The notes under the pieces: generated by a model
The model's input: only the letters and a program-made list of their open reading frames with translations
The model's database searches: none
What the model was told of the DNA's origin: nothing
Made by a program: the position numbers and the translations under genes
From: Oscillospiraceae bacterium
GTDB lineage: Bacteria > Bacillota > Clostridia > Christensenellales > QALW01
Direction of reading: 5' to 3'
Length of the DNA: 64,000 bases
NCBI GenBank assembly: GCA_022009755.1
Contig: CP091722.1
Location: forward strand, 256,001-320,000
Shown: in pieces, positions 45,441-55,548 of the stretch
Layout: each line of letters opens with the position of its first letter
How positions within the stretch are numbered: the stretch's first letter is position 1

Positions 45441-46474
45441 ATGAAAAAGAGGAGGATATTGAGCTTTGCCGCTGCTTTGATATTTATAATCACGCTGCCG
45501 TTTTTCGGGGGTTCGCGCCGCGGGTATTCCCCCGCAGCACTGAAGGTAAAACCGTCGTTCCGGGAGGGCAATGCATCGGCATAGCGCTTTATATGGACGG
45601 AATAATGATAGTGGGCAGTCAGGAAATAAGGGGAGAAAACGGGCAAACGGCATATCCTGCAAGGGATGCGGGTCTTGCGCCCGGAGATATCATAAAATCT
45701 GTAAACGGCACAAGAGTGTCAAATATAACGGAATTTGTGCTGCAAAGCGATCGTGCCGGGGAAGCAATCCGTCTTGAAGTAGAGCGGGAGGGACAGCTGC
45801 GCCAAATGACCATCAGGCCCGCATACGATTCATCGGACGGAAAATACAGGCTGGGGCTTTGGCTTAAGGACAGCACGGCGGGCATAGGAACCCTTACATT
45901 CTACGATCCCGCAAATTCCGGCTTTGCAGCGCTCGGACATGCCGTGTGCGAGAGCGAAACCGGCGTAATTATGCCCCTTGCAAGAGGAGAAGTGGTTAAC
46001 TGTACCATAAACGAAATAGTAAAAGGACAAAGAGGCAAGCCGGGTGAGCTGCGCGGAGGCTTCCGTGCCGATGCAGTTACGCTGGGCAAAATATGTACAA
46101 ATACACAGTACGGAATTTACGGAACAATGCTCAAAGAGCCGCAGAATCCCAAATACAAAACCATACAGCTTGGCAGCCGCGAAGATGTACACACGGGGGA
46201 GGCAAAAATACTCACTACCATTGAAAGCGAAGTAAAGGAGTATTCAATAAAAATCGTAAAGGTAAACAGGCAGACGGAAAAAGCACAGAAAGGAATGGTT
46301 CTTCAGATAACGGATCCCGTGCTGCTGCAAAAAACGGGAGGAATAGTGCAGGGGATGAGCGGCAGCCCGATAATTCAGGACGGCAAGCTGATAGGTGCGG
46401 TAACGCATGTTATGGTAAATGAACCTACAAAGGGCTACGGACTGTATGCCGATTGGATGATCGACGCTGCATGA
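45441..46474 (+). CDS. spoIVB: SpoIVB serine peptidase (frameshifted near 45553)
   Basis: Forespore-secreted protease that triggers sigma-K activation in sporulation. ATG 45441 after GAGAGG. An N-terminal membrane anchor (FAAALIFIITLPFFGG) is followed, after one missing C in AAAACCGTCG, by VVPGGQCIGIALYMDG. The PDZ domain contains ARDAGLAPGDIIKSVNG; the catalytic domain has LGHAVCE (His) and GMSGSPIIQDGKLIGAVTHV (Ser). About 344 residues joined. It directly precedes spo0A, the usual clostridial order. Confidence 0.88.
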
Positions 46475-46521
46475 TAACGCGGCGGAAGCGTTCATGCCGA
46501 GTGCTGATCACAAAAACAATA

Positions 46522-46550
46522 TTGACAAAAAATATTGCAGGCGCTATAAT
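46522..46550 (+). promoter_or_regulatory. Perfect consensus sigma-A promoter of spo0A
   Basis: TTGACA (46522-46527), 17-base spacer, TATAAT (46545-46550); about 100-base leader to ATG 46655. No convincing 0A box or sigma-H element seen. Confidence 0.8.
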
Positions 46551-46654
46551 TAAAAACAAATGTTAAAAATATGCACAAAGTCGGTCTCGGTATGCGACCC
46601 GTAAGGAGAATACTGGCCGACAATAGCTTAATGATAAAAAGCGGAGGAACATTT

Positions 46655-47375
46655 ATGCTCAAGCGCCTGCTTATATGCGGACATGAGGACAAATTTGCAT
46701 CGGAGCTGATAGCAACGGCGGTGCATAACGGCATTGCCGTAAGTCATTGCAGCGATATGCCGGCCGCGATGAACAAAATAAAGGTTTTTTTACCGGATGT
46801 CATCGTTTCAGATATTATTCTGCCCGGCGGGGACGGCATAGAGCTGCTCTGCGCCTGTGATGATATCCCCGTTGTGTTTGTGACCGGTTTATAAATGATG
46901 CCGCGGTGCGGCTCAGCGTTGCATACGGAGCCGCATATCTCATGCAGGATATGTCGGGGGCCAGAACTGTTTTGCGGCGTATCTCCCAGTTGTGCTCAGG
47001 CAGAGAAAGAAGCCTGTCGCAGGAAGCAATTGCTCATCGCCGTACAGCCTGCGCAGCCCGGCTGCTGGAAAAATCGGGAATACGGCACGGAAGGCTGGGC
47101 TTTCGGTATGCGCAATGCGCCATTATGGAAATGACGGTGCAGGACGGCACAGAACCCATGCAGAATGTCTATTCAAGAGTGGCGCTGCGCTTCGGAACAA
47201 AGGCCAATTGTGTGGAGAGGAGCATACGCAGTGCCGTAGAGGAGGCGTGGACAAACGGCGATGTTGCACAGGTGAATACGGCCTTTGGAGCGTTGTGGAT
47301 AAAGAAAGGGGCAAGCCCACAAATCGAGAATTTCTTACGGCGCTTTGTAAAAAGCTTAAAGCTGAGTATGCATAG
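46655..47375 (+). CDS. spo0A: Sporulation response regulator Spo0A (two apparent frameshifts)
   Basis: Master regulator of sporulation. Receiver domain with acidic Glu11-Asp12, phosphoacceptor Asp53 in DVIVSDIILPGGDG, and FVTG. The DNA-binding domain has NVYSRVALRFGTKANCVERS, SAVEEAWTNGD and the terminal GKPTNREFLTALCKKLKAEY. Frame breaks: GGTTTATAAATG at about 46888 (one T short; restores GFINDAAVRLSVAYGAAYL) and about 47290 (restores FG-SVVDKERGKPTN). About 240 residues, slightly short. The acidic pocket and linker are divergent from Bacillus. Real loss of sporulation is possible but the intact motifs on both sides favour sequence error. Confidence 0.85.
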
Positions 47376-47770
47376 TCCTTCTGTCGCAAATCGGTTTAGT
47401 TGAATGTTCGGTAAACACGGCTGCAGGTGTTTTAATAATGATTCCATATGGCTGTTATGTCTTCAAACTATAATCCAAAAAAATGTCCGTTGATTTATCC
47501 GTCAAAGGGCGTTTTCATATTATATCATTATAACGACAAAACGAAGCACGGTGCAAGCGAAGGTGTGGCTGATAATAAAGACAGCTTGATTATATTCAAT
47601 CGGCGGCAAATATTATGCAAATAAGCACTTCATGGCAAGATGAAAGATGGCATTATGCAGATACGGCTTGCCGACATATTGCAGCCTTATTGCCGATGCT
47701 TCCGGCAGAATACGGCAAGCATGTGTTCACATACGGGACGGTGCGGAGAGATTCCTCCGTGCCGGTTTGT
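47376..47770. other. Intergenic region, 395 bases
   Basis: Between convergent spo0A and the AraC gene. No ribosome site with a coding frame. GC-richer in its second half, where it may be decayed sequence. Nothing nameable. Confidence 0.4.
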
Positions 47771-48652
47771 TTATTTATCCGCATTTTTCCTTTCGCCGGC
47801 GCGGAAGGTGAGCGGAGTGACGCCTGTCTCTTTTTTGAACACGCGGCAAAAATAACTGTTATCCGGAAAACCGACTGCTTCGGCTATCTTTCTGACGGAG
47901 TTATCCGTTTCCGCCAGCAGCCGTTTAGCCTCGCAGAGCCGCCGCCTTTGTATATATTTGCCTATGCTCTCCCCGCGAACGCGGGAAAACAGATGGGAAA
48001 GATAGTACTTGTTTGCATAGCATTCCCGCGCCAGATCTTCAAGAGTTATTTCCTGAGTATAGTGCAAGTTGATATAGTTGATAACGGTATCAAGAATTCG
48101 TCCCGAATCCAACAGGTTTTCGGCGTTTTCGGTTTTGTTGATAAGACGAAACAAATACATGAGTAGAGTGCGCGACATGTTCTGCGCGATTTCCATGTAG
48201 AACCGCTCCTTTTGTTCGAATTCCCGCAGCAGACTTGAGAATAATCGATCAAATATGCCGTACATATCTCCGGCGGGAAAAAAACAGCCGTAAGAGGACG
48301 GGAGCAGCCAGTTTGGCGGCAGATCGGTAATCTCCAGCTTGTCATAGGCAATGAAACACGCTTCCATCGGGTCGTCCATTCTGCTTCTTTCATAGTGAGA
48401 AATGCCCGCATTATAAATCAGAATATCGCCGCGGCTGAGCTCATGTTCGGATTCGCCGATTATAGCGGTGCCGTGCCCGTCGGTAATAAACACCATTTCA
48501 AAAAAATCATGGGCGTGCGGTTCTTCGCGCCAACCTCCATGCTTGTCAAGTGAGCCGACATAAAGCAGGCGGGGCTTGAGCTTGAAAGAATAGTGTGCCT
48601 CCAGCAGGTAATGCTGTCGTTGAGCGCTGTTGTAACGGTGTTTAATTTTCAT
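47771..48652 (-). CDS. AraC-family regulator with cupin sensor
   Basis: 293 residues. N-terminal cupin (EEPHAHDFFEMVFITDGHGT, GDILIYNAGISH); C-terminal pair of helix-turn-helix motifs (ITLEDLARECYANKYYLSHLFSRV and VRKIAEAVGFPDNSYFCRVFKKETGVTP). ATG 48652 after GAAAGGAA. Divergent from the sugar transport operon, whose promoter region has a direct repeat next to the -35, so it is the likely activator responding to the sugar. Confidence 0.9.
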   Translation of the reverse strand: MKIKHRYNSAQRQHYLLEAHYSFKLKPRLLYVGSLDKHGGWREEPHAHDFFEMVFITDGHGTAIIGESEHELSRGDILIYNAGISHYERSRMDDPMEACFIAYDKLEITDLPPNWLLPSSYGCFFPAGDMYGIFDRLFSSLLREFEQKERFYMEIAQNMSRTLLMYLFRLINKTENAENLLDSGRILDTVINYINLHYTQEITLEDLARECYANKYYLSHLFSRVRGESIGKYIQRRRLCEAKRLLAETDNSVRKIAEAVGFPDNSYFCRVFKKETGVTPLTFRAGERKNADK

Positions 48653-48783
48653 GACAATTCCTTTCGGGAACCCTGAAAGATTCCGTGGAAATATGGATAA
48701 AATCGCATCTTGTCTATTTATACATACTATATTTGATGCAAAAAGTCAATATATAAAAAGCAAAAAAAGTTAATAATTTCATC

Positions 48784-48858
48784 ACAAATTAGGATTTTTC
48801 TTGCGGTCAAAAACACAACAAATTAGTCTCTTGTACTATTAATTTAAAATGATAAAAT
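48784..48858 (+). promoter_or_regulatory. Promoter and AraC-type direct repeat of sugar operon
   Basis: ACAAATTAG occurs at 48784-48792 and 48818-48826, 34 bases apart. Four bases later comes TTGTAC (48831-48836), 16-base spacer, TAAAAT (48853-48858). A direct repeat abutting a weak -35 is typical of AraC-type activation. Confidence 0.6.
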
Positions 48859-48929
48859 AGCAATAGAAGCAACAGACACGGAGAAATTTTTGAGAAAAAA
48901 TGACAACTCGGAAGGGGCGTGAATTCAAA

Positions 48930-50433
48930 GTGGGCGAAGTAGTCCTGAAAAATGACCGACATTGATAAACGTTTTTCGGGCGTTCATGCCTTGCGGTCGG
49001 TCTGTTTTGAGCTTCGTGCCGGTGAGGTGCATGCGCTGATGGGAGAGAACGGCGCCGGAAAATCCACATTGATGAAAGTGCTTTGCGGAATTCACCAGCG
49101 GGATGCCGGAGAGATTGAGCTTTTCGGAAAACCGGTCAGCTTCTCCTCAATTGCGGAAGCACAGGCGGCAGGAATCAGCATGATCCATCAGGAGTTAAAC
49201 ATGATGGCTCACCTGACCGTGGCGCAGAACATATACATCGGACGCGAGCCGAAAAAGGGCGGTATATTTATTGACGATCGCAAGATGGTTCAGGATGCAA
49301 AGGCGCTGTTTAAGCGCATAGGTATTCGTATAGATCCGACGGTGCGTCTCGGTTCGCTTACGGTCGGTAAGCAGCAGATGGTGGAGATCGCCAAAGCAAT
49401 TTCGCGGGATTCCAAACTGCTGATTCTTGACGAACCGACGGCGGCTCTGACCCAGCCGGAGGTAGAGGAGCTGTTTGCAATCATGGATGACCTGCGCAAA
49501 AAGGGCATCGGCATGATTTACATTTCCCACCGTATGGACGAAATCGGGAGGATATCCGACCGTGTGACGGTGATGCGCGACGGCGAATATGTCGGCACGC
49601 TCAATACCAAAGATACCTCAAAGGACGAGATAGTGCAGATGATGGTCGGACGCGTGGTCTACGGCGGTCAGAAGGAAAAGAGCTTGGTTGCGCCGGATGC
49701 GTCGGTTGCGCTTGAGGTGCGGCACCTTAACAGCGGCAACACGCTCAAGGATATCAGCTTTACTCTCAAAAAGGGAGAGATTCTCGGCTTTGCCGGTTTG
49801 ATGGGCGCCGGGCGCACCGAGCTTGCGCGTGCAATATTCGGTGCAGACAATTTCGATTCCGGCGAGGTGTTTATAAACGGCAAGCCGGTGCGGATTAAGT
49901 CACCGGAGGCGGCGGTCAAGCACGGTATCTGCTACCTCTCCGAGGATCGAAAACAGTACGGACTGATGCTTATCAAGTCCGTAGCGGAAAACACGGTTTT
50001 GGCTTCCCTTGACGATTACATCCATACCGGATGGATTTCGGATGCGGAGATTCGCCGTTCTGCAGAGCAGGTTAACGCCACGCTGCGGACAAAAACCCCT
50101 TCAATGAATCAGACGGTCAAAAATCTGTCGGGCGGCAACCAGCAGAAGGTTATTGTGGCGCGCTGGCTGCTTAAAGACTGTGACATATTTATCTTTGATG
50201 AGCCTACCCGCGGCATTGATATTGGCGCAAAAAGCGAAATGTATGATCTGATGGCGCAGTTGGCCGCCGAAGGCAAATCCATCATTATGATCTCCTCTGA
50301 GCTTACTGAGATCCAGCGGCTCTCTGATCGCGTGGTGGTTATGTGCGAAGGCCGTGTAACGGCAGATCTGCCGATTGAGGGTCTGACGCAGGAAGAGATT
50401 ATGAAATATGCAACTATGCGGGAATCCGCTTAA
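48930..50433 (+). CDS. Sugar ABC transporter ATPase, RbsA-type tandem (frameshift near 48950)
   Basis: About 500 residues, two ABC domains. First: GENGAGKST, LTVGKQQMVEIAKA, LLILDEPTAAL. Second: GLMGAGRTELARA, NLSGGNQQKV, DEPTRGID. The unusual GAGRTE in the second Walker A is normal for RbsA/XylG/AraG. ATG 48952 lacks a ribosome site. Starting at GTG 48930 and dropping one A from the A5 run (48948-48952) gives MGEVVLKMTDIDKRFSGVHA, the expected N-terminus. First gene of a transporter-fucI-fucU operon. Confidence 0.9.
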
Positions 50434-50457
50434 GACAGAAAAGCAGGAGGTCTGGAT

Positions 50458-51687
50458 ATGGAAAATCAAGTCAAGCTGACAGCGGCGCGAAGGATGCGTC
50501 GTCAATGCGTTCGGCTTCGAGAGACGGTCGCCACCAAAGGCAAGCAGAACATGATCATTGTCTTGGCACTTGTGGCGCTTATTGTCGTGTTCTACATTCT
50601 CAACCCGAATTTCTTAAAAACATATAACATAGTCAGTATGGCGCAAAGTCTTGCCCCTTACGCCGTTTTGGCTCTCGGTGTCACCTTTGTTATAGCTACG
50701 GGCGGCATCGACCTCTCGATCGGTACGGTATGCATTGCCTCATCGGTTATTGCAGGTCACATGTTTGAGAGAAACCTTATACCTCTGTGGGCGGTTATCC
50801 CGCTGATGATTGCGATGGGTGCTCTGTTCGGCTTGGTTAACGGTATTTTGGTTGCGAAGCTGAAGGTGCCGGCGTTTATCGCAACGCTAGGTACGATGAT
50901 GCTCTCCCGCGGACTCAGTGCCATCATTGTGGCCGTGCCTAACATCTTCTATCCGACCGGCAGTTGGTTTAACAAGGTGTTTTCAAATTACAACAAGTTT
51001 CCCGTAGGACTGATTTGGGTATTAGGCTTGATGCTTCTGTGCATGTATCTTATGTATAAAAACCGTATCGGCCGTTATATCCTGGCAATAGGCAGCAACG
51101 AGGAGGCTACCCGCCTGTCAGGTATAAACACGGATAAATATAAGATGCTTGCCTATCTGTTCAGCGGCATTGGTGCCGGCGTAGCTGCGATTTTTTGGTC
51201 GGCTTCGTTTACTACCGTTGCGGCGGCAACAGGCAACGGTTATGAGCTTGATGCAATAGCCGGTGTATATATCGGCGGAACCAGTGCGGCGGGCGGTATC
51301 GCCTCAGTAGCCGGCTCCGTGATCGGCAGTGTTATGCTGGTTGTGATCCGCAGCGGTCTGAATTTTGTGCTGGCGCGCTTCAATCTCAACGTCAACGCGA
51401 CCTATGTCACCTATGTATTGACCGGCATCATTGTGGTTGCTGCCGTGTTGATGGACATTGTTAAAAATAAGAAAGCCAGCCGTGTGAAGATAGAAACTCC
51501 GGCACAGGAAGCTAAACGGCACTATCGCGAGACCGTCGCCGACATTGAAAACCGCCTTGATGTAGCGTATTCTGACCCTGCGCTAACCGTTGAACAACGG
51601 AAAGTACAAATCGAAGCGCTGCGACAGGAAAAAGCAGCGGCAAAGACGGCATATGACGATACAAAGGCTAAAGCCGCAAAAGCGTAA
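50458..51687 (+). CDS. Sugar ABC transporter permease, RbsC-type, with charged C-terminal extension
   Basis: 409 residues against about 320-340 usual. Eight to ten membrane segments; signature blocks TGGIDLSIGTV, LGTMMLSRGLSAI, AIGSNEEATRLSGINTDKYK and DAIAGVYIGGTSAAGG. After the last helix comes a cytoplasmic tail of about 65 residues, highly charged and Ala-rich (AKRHYRETVADIENRLDVAY, QRKVQIEALRQEKAAAKTAY), likely a coiled coil. ATG 50458 after AGGAGG. The tail is unusual and its role unknown. Confidence 0.9.
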   Translation: MENQVKLTAARRMRRQCVRLRETVATKGKQNMIIVLALVALIVVFYILNPNFLKTYNIVSMAQSLAPYAVLALGVTFVIATGGIDLSIGTVCIASSVIAGHMFERNLIPLWAVIPLMIAMGALFGLVNGILVAKLKVPAFIATLGTMMLSRGLSAIIVAVPNIFYPTGSWFNKVFSNYNKFPVGLIWVLGLMLLCMYLMYKNRIGRYILAIGSNEEATRLSGINTDKYKMLAYLFSGIGAGVAAIFWSASFTTVAAATGNGYELDAIAGVYIGGTSAAGGIASVAGSVIGSVMLVVIRSGLNFVLARFNLNVNATYVTYVLTGIIVVAAVLMDIVKNKKASRVKIETPAQEAKRHYRETVADIENRLDVAYSDPALTVEQRKVQIEALRQEKAAAKTAYDDTKAKAAKA

Positions 51688-51764
51688 GCGTAATTCAAGC
51701 AGATCCGACTCCCAAATGGGGGTCTGGCGAAGAACCAAAAAAATTTTTTAAGGAGGAACCCCGA

Positions 51765-52811
51765 ATGAAATTGTTCAAAAAAGTCGCTATCTCTGTCCTG
51801 TGCATAGTTGCACTGCTGGTAACGTGCCTGGCAACGGGCTGCAAGCCTGCCGAAACGAGCAAGACCATCGCCGTTGTTGCAAAAGGCGAGTCCCATGCTT
51901 TTTGGCAGTCCGTTAAGGCCGGTGCGGTTGCTGCCGGCGAGAAATACGGGTACAAGGTAACGTTCCAGGGCCCTGCAAGCGAGTCCGCTAAGGATTTGCC
52001 ATCTCAGAAGGAAATGGTAAGTACCGCGCTGAACAACAATCCGGCTGCCATAGTACTGGGAACCATTGGAGAAGGCTTTGTGGACAGCCTTACTCAGGCG
52101 TTTGACGAAAAGATTCCGGTTGTACAGTTTGACAGCGGTATATGGGCAAATGATATAGCCGCTCTGGACAAGGCTAACAAAAACCCGATTATCTCCTCTG
52201 TTGCAACGAGCAATGAATTGGCCGCCGGACTGGCTGCCGAAAAATTCTTTGAGGCCATCAAGAGTGATATTGCCGCTTCCGAGAGCAAATATGTCGTAGG
52301 CATCATTCAGCATGATGAGACCCAGACCGGCATTGACCGTGCAAACGGCTTTGAGAAGAAATTCAAAGAGCTGGCAGAGGCGGACAGCACCACGGCCGGC
52401 AAATATGAGATTGCCAAAGAAGTAAAGCCCGGCGATGCGGATCAGGCGTACAAGAGTGCTCTTGAAGCGCTGTACGAAAAGGGTGTCAAGGCTATCTTCA
52501 TGAGCAATGAAGGTGTCGTTAAGCAGGTTTACGATGCAATCGGCGCAGCAGGCAACAAATACGATGAAATCAAATTCTGCGGCTTTGACGCCGGCACAAA
52601 ACAGATTCAGTGGATGAAAAAGACGACCGGACCGAAGCTGATCGGTGCTGTGGCGCAGGATTCCTATCAGATCGGCTATCAGGCCGTCGAGCAGGCCATC
52701 TATGCAGCCGAGGGCAAAAAAGTGACGGCAACCGTTTCCATCGCAGGTGCTTGGTGGAACAGCGAGAACGTTGATGAGATGGTGAAGAACAACCTCGTGT
52801 ACGAGGGCTGA
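51765..52811 (+). CDS. Sugar-binding lipoprotein, RbsB-type
   Basis: 348 residues. Signal peptide with lipobox CLATGC (Cys26), then a periplasmic-binding-protein type I fold (TIAVVAKGESHAFWQSVKAGA, QFDSGIWANDI, KFCGFDAGTKQIQWMKK, GAVAQDSYQIGYQAVE). Captures the sugar for the transporter. ATG 51765 after AGGAGG. With fucI and fucU downstream the ligand is probably L-fucose or a similar 6-deoxy sugar; this is context, not residue-level evidence. Confidence 0.9.
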   Translation: MKLFKKVAISVLCIVALLVTCLATGCKPAETSKTIAVVAKGESHAFWQSVKAGAVAAGEKYGYKVTFQGPASESAKDLPSQKEMVSTALNNNPAAIVLGTIGEGFVDSLTQAFDEKIPVVQFDSGIWANDIAALDKANKNPIISSVATSNELAAGLAAEKFFEAIKSDIAASESKYVVGIIQHDETQTGIDRANGFEKKFKELAEADSTTAGKYEIAKEVKPGDADQAYKSALEALYEKGVKAIFMSNEGVVKQVYDAIGAAGNKYDEIKFCGFDAGTKQIQWMKKTTGPKLIGAVAQDSYQIGYQAVEQAIYAAEGKKVTATVSIAGAWWNSENVDEMVKNNLVYEG

Positions 52812-52840
52812 TTTCAGCAATACAACAATCAGTGCAATTA

Positions 52841-52880
52841 AGCCGACCGCGCCATGCGTCACCGTGTGGCGCGGTCGGCT
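52841..52880. other. Strong intercistronic hairpin without T-run
   Basis: AGCCGACCGCGCCA / TGGCGCGGTCGGCT, 14-bp perfect stem, 12-base loop, between the binding-protein and fucI genes. Lack of a T-run argues against termination and for mRNA end protection of the upstream transport genes. Confidence 0.7.
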
Positions 52881-52955
52881 CAAATTATACTTAAAAAAAC
52901 GGAAGGCTGAAGCAATATTACCTGAAAAATTCATTTAAAAGAGAGGATGATTTTA

Positions 52956-54740
52956 ATGCTTTATCCAAAGATCGGTATCCGTCCCGCCATTGACGGCCGT
53001 TGGGGCGGTGTGCGCGAGGGGCTGGAGCAGCAGACTATGGCAATGGCGAAAAGCGCCGCGACACTTATTACCGAAAATGTGCGTTACCCTGACGGAACGC
53101 CCGTGCAGTGCGTTATAGGCTGCACGACTATCGGCGGCGGTGCTGAAGCGGCACGTGTGGCGGATCAGTTCGCTACTGAAAATGTGGTTGCAACACTGAC
53201 CGTAACCCCATGTTGGTGCTACGGCACAGAAACATTTGATATGGATCCGCATACCATCAAAGCGGTTTGGGGATTTAACGGAACCGAGCGCCCCGGCGCG
53301 GTATACTTGGCGGCTGTTCTGGCGGCACATGCACAACGCGGCCTGCCTGCCTTCTCCATCTACGGTCACGACGTACAGGATCGCGATGATACCGCGGTTC
53401 CGGCGGATGTAGCAGAAAAGATTCTGCGGTTTGCCCGCTGCGCAATTGCGGTCGGCTGGATGAAGAACAAGGCGTATGTCAACGTAGGCGCGGTCTCAAT
53501 GGGTATAGCAGGCAGCTTCTGTGATGCCTCCGTGTTGCAGAAGTATTTCGGCATACGTGCTGAGTGGGTGGATGAGGTTGAGATTCTTCGCCGCATGCAG
53601 ATCGGCATATATGACGCAGAAGAGTACGAAAAGGCACTTGCATGGGTCAAGGCGAATTGCCCTGAGGGCTTTGACAAAAACGCCGCCAAAACCTTTCCTT
53701 CGATTATTACAAAATCGAAGGCAGTTCCTCCCGATAAAGATTGGGAATTTATAGTCAAAATGACGCTTATTCTGCGGGATATACTCTACGGCAACCCAAA
53801 GCTTGCCGACATGGGCTGGCATGAGGAGGCGCTCGGACGCAATGCGGTTGCCGGCGGCTTCCAGGGTCAGCGGCAGTGGACCGACTGGTTGCCGAATGCT
53901 GACTTCTCCGAGGCAATTCTGGCTTCCACGTTTGACTGGAACGGTAAAAAAGCACCGACGCCTTTTGCCACCGAAAATGATACCTGCAACGGCATCGCAA
54001 TGATGCTGGGCACGCTGGTCAGCCATACAGCCCCCTGCTTCCATGATGTACGCACCTATTGGAGCCCTGAGGCGTGTGAACGTGTGACGGGGCATCGTCC
54101 CGAAGGTGTTGCAGCCGATGGATTTATTCACCTCATCAACTCCGGCGCGACGGCGCTTGATGGCAGCGGTGCGGCGAAGAATGCCGCAGGTGAGGGCTGT
54201 ATGAAACCGTTCTGGGAGATGACCGACAAAGATATATCCGCTTGTCTGAATGCAACCGACTGGTGTCGTGCCGACTATGAATATTTCCGCGGCGGCGGCT
54301 TCTCAAGCCACTTCCGCTGCCGTGCAGAGATGCCGATGACAATGCTGCGCTTCAATATTGTTGAAGGTATCGGTCCGGTGCTGCAAATTGCCGAAGGATA
54401 TACCGCCGATCTGCCGGATGAGATTCATAAAACAATCGACGCCCGTACCGATCCGACATGGCCGACGACATGGTTTTGCCCTCGTCTTACCGGAAAGGGC
54501 GCGTTCACGGATGTGTACAGCGTCATGGCCAACTGGGGCGCCAACCACGGCGTAACCGTTTACGGACATATCGGTGCAGATTTAATTACGCTTGCTTCAA
54601 TGCTTCGTATTCCCGTTACCATGCATAACGTACCTGACGATAAGGTCACCCGTCCGCATACATGGGCGGCATTCGGCACAGAGAATACGCAGGCAGCCGA
54701 TTATGCTGCATGCCGTGAGTACGGCCCGCTTTACGGCTGA
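52956..54740 (+). CDS. fucI: L-fucose isomerase
   Basis: Converts L-fucose to L-fuculose; Mn-dependent. 594 residues, normal length. Opening PKIGIRPAIDGRWGGVRE, then CTTIGGGAEAARVADQF, TVTPCWCYGTETFDMD, NVGAVSMGIAGS, active-site segment ENDTCNGIAMMLGTLV (catalytic Glu-Asn-Asp) and FRGGGFSSHF. Start ATG 52956 has GAGAGG 9 bases upstream; ATG 52947 is too close. Fuculokinase and fuculose-phosphate aldolase are not in the window. The enzyme may also accept D-arabinose. Confidence 0.95.
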   Translation: MLYPKIGIRPAIDGRWGGVREGLEQQTMAMAKSAATLITENVRYPDGTPVQCVIGCTTIGGGAEAARVADQFATENVVATLTVTPCWCYGTETFDMDPHTIKAVWGFNGTERPGAVYLAAVLAAHAQRGLPAFSIYGHDVQDRDDTAVPADVAEKILRFARCAIAVGWMKNKAYVNVGAVSMGIAGSFCDASVLQKYFGIRAEWVDEVEILRRMQIGIYDAEEYEKALAWVKANCPEGFDKNAAKTFPSIITKSKAVPPDKDWEFIVKMTLILRDILYGNPKLADMGWHEEALGRNAVAGGFQGQRQWTDWLPNADFSEAILASTFDWNGKKAPTPFATENDTCNGIAMMLGTLVSHTAPCFHDVRTYWSPEACERVTGHRPEGVAADGFIHLINSGATALDGSGAAKNAAGEGCMKPFWEMTDKDISACLNATDWCRADYEYFRGGGFSSHFRCRAEMPMTMLRFNIVEGIGPVLQIAEGYTADLPDEIHKTIDARTDPTWPTTWFCPRLTGKGAFTDVYSVMANWGANHGVTVYGHIGADLITLASMLRIPVTMHNVPDDKVTRPHTWAAFGTENTQAADYAACREYGPLYG

Positions 54741-54755
54741 TCGGGAGGGAGCTTA

Positions 54756-55193
54756 ATGCTGAAAAATCTATCACCGCTGCTCGCTCCGGAGCTGTTAAAG
54801 ATCCTCTGTGAGATGGGACACGGCGACGAGATCGTGATTGCAGATGGTAATTTTCCCGCTGCGGCGCTGCACAACCGCGTCGTACGGCTGGATGCTCATG
54901 GCGGCGTAGAGGTTTTGCGCGCAATTATGTCGGTGTTGCCGCTGGACAACTATTCCGATCCGAACGCTATGCTTATGGAGGTCGTACCGGGCGATCCTGT
55001 CGAGACACCGATTTGGCATGAATACGCCGCAGTGCTGCGTGCATCGGAAGGCGATGTTGCACGCATAGGCCATATTGAACGGTTTGCGTTTTATGAACGT
55101 GCCCGACACGCTTATGCTGTCATTGCTACCGGGGAAACAGCGCTGTATGCCAATATAATTCTGAAGAAAGGTGTTATTCTTCCGAATAATTAG
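54756..55193 (+). CDS. fucU: L-fucose mutarotase
   Basis: Interconverts alpha and beta L-fucose. 145 residues. RbsD/FucU family: LLKILCEMGHGDEIVIADGNFPA contains the catalytic His and Asp, and ETALYANIILKKGVI the C-terminal Tyr-Asn motif. ATG 54756 after GGGAGGG. Presence of FucU supports fucose as the natural substrate of this operon. Confidence 0.9.
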   Translation: MLKNLSPLLAPELLKILCEMGHGDEIVIADGNFPAAALHNRVVRLDAHGGVEVLRAIMSVLPLDNYSDPNAMLMEVVPGDPVETPIWHEYAAVLRASEGDVARIGHIERFAFYERARHAYAVIATGETALYANIILKKGVILPNN

Positions 55194-55411
55194 TTTTCTT
55201 CTTATTGCTCCGTTATGCCGCTAAGCATCTTGATTTTTGCATTACGGTGCGGTGAGTTTCAATTCGGGATGTTTTTCCGTAAGAAACGTCATTTGCAGGA
55301 TTGCTGCTTGGCATTTTACGGAGGATGGCATATAAAGCAATGGTTTGCAATCTTCAGGCCGGTACGCATTTATTTGCAATCTGATAAATGTCGGTGCTGT
55401 GCATGATAATG
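55194..55411. other. Intergenic region after fucU
   Basis: Contains a 63-codon plus-strand frame without ribosome site; nothing else seen before the palindromic terminator. Confidence 0.4.
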
Positions 55412-55443
55412 ATAAATACCACCCGCATGCGGGTGGTATTTAT
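55412..55443. terminator. Bidirectional terminator, 32-bp perfect palindrome
   Basis: Arms ATAAATACCACCCGCA and TGCGGGTGGTATTTAT. Lies between convergent fucU and pepF. T-tracts are short (TTTAT). Confidence 0.75.
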
Positions 55444-55548
55444 TGTATTATATGCTCACATTATTTATTATAACGGTATCTGATGGGTTATAATGGTTTA
55501 ACGTAGCCGCACAGGACAGATAAATGTATTTCCCGTCCGTACCTGTTG

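Noticed and set aside
47615..48166. 183-codon plus-strand frame over the AraC gene
   Set aside because: Mostly a shadow of the AraC-family gene on the other strand, whose HTH motifs are clear.
55215..55406. 63-codon ORF after fucU
   Set aside because: No ribosome site or recognisable pattern; lies between fucU and its terminator.
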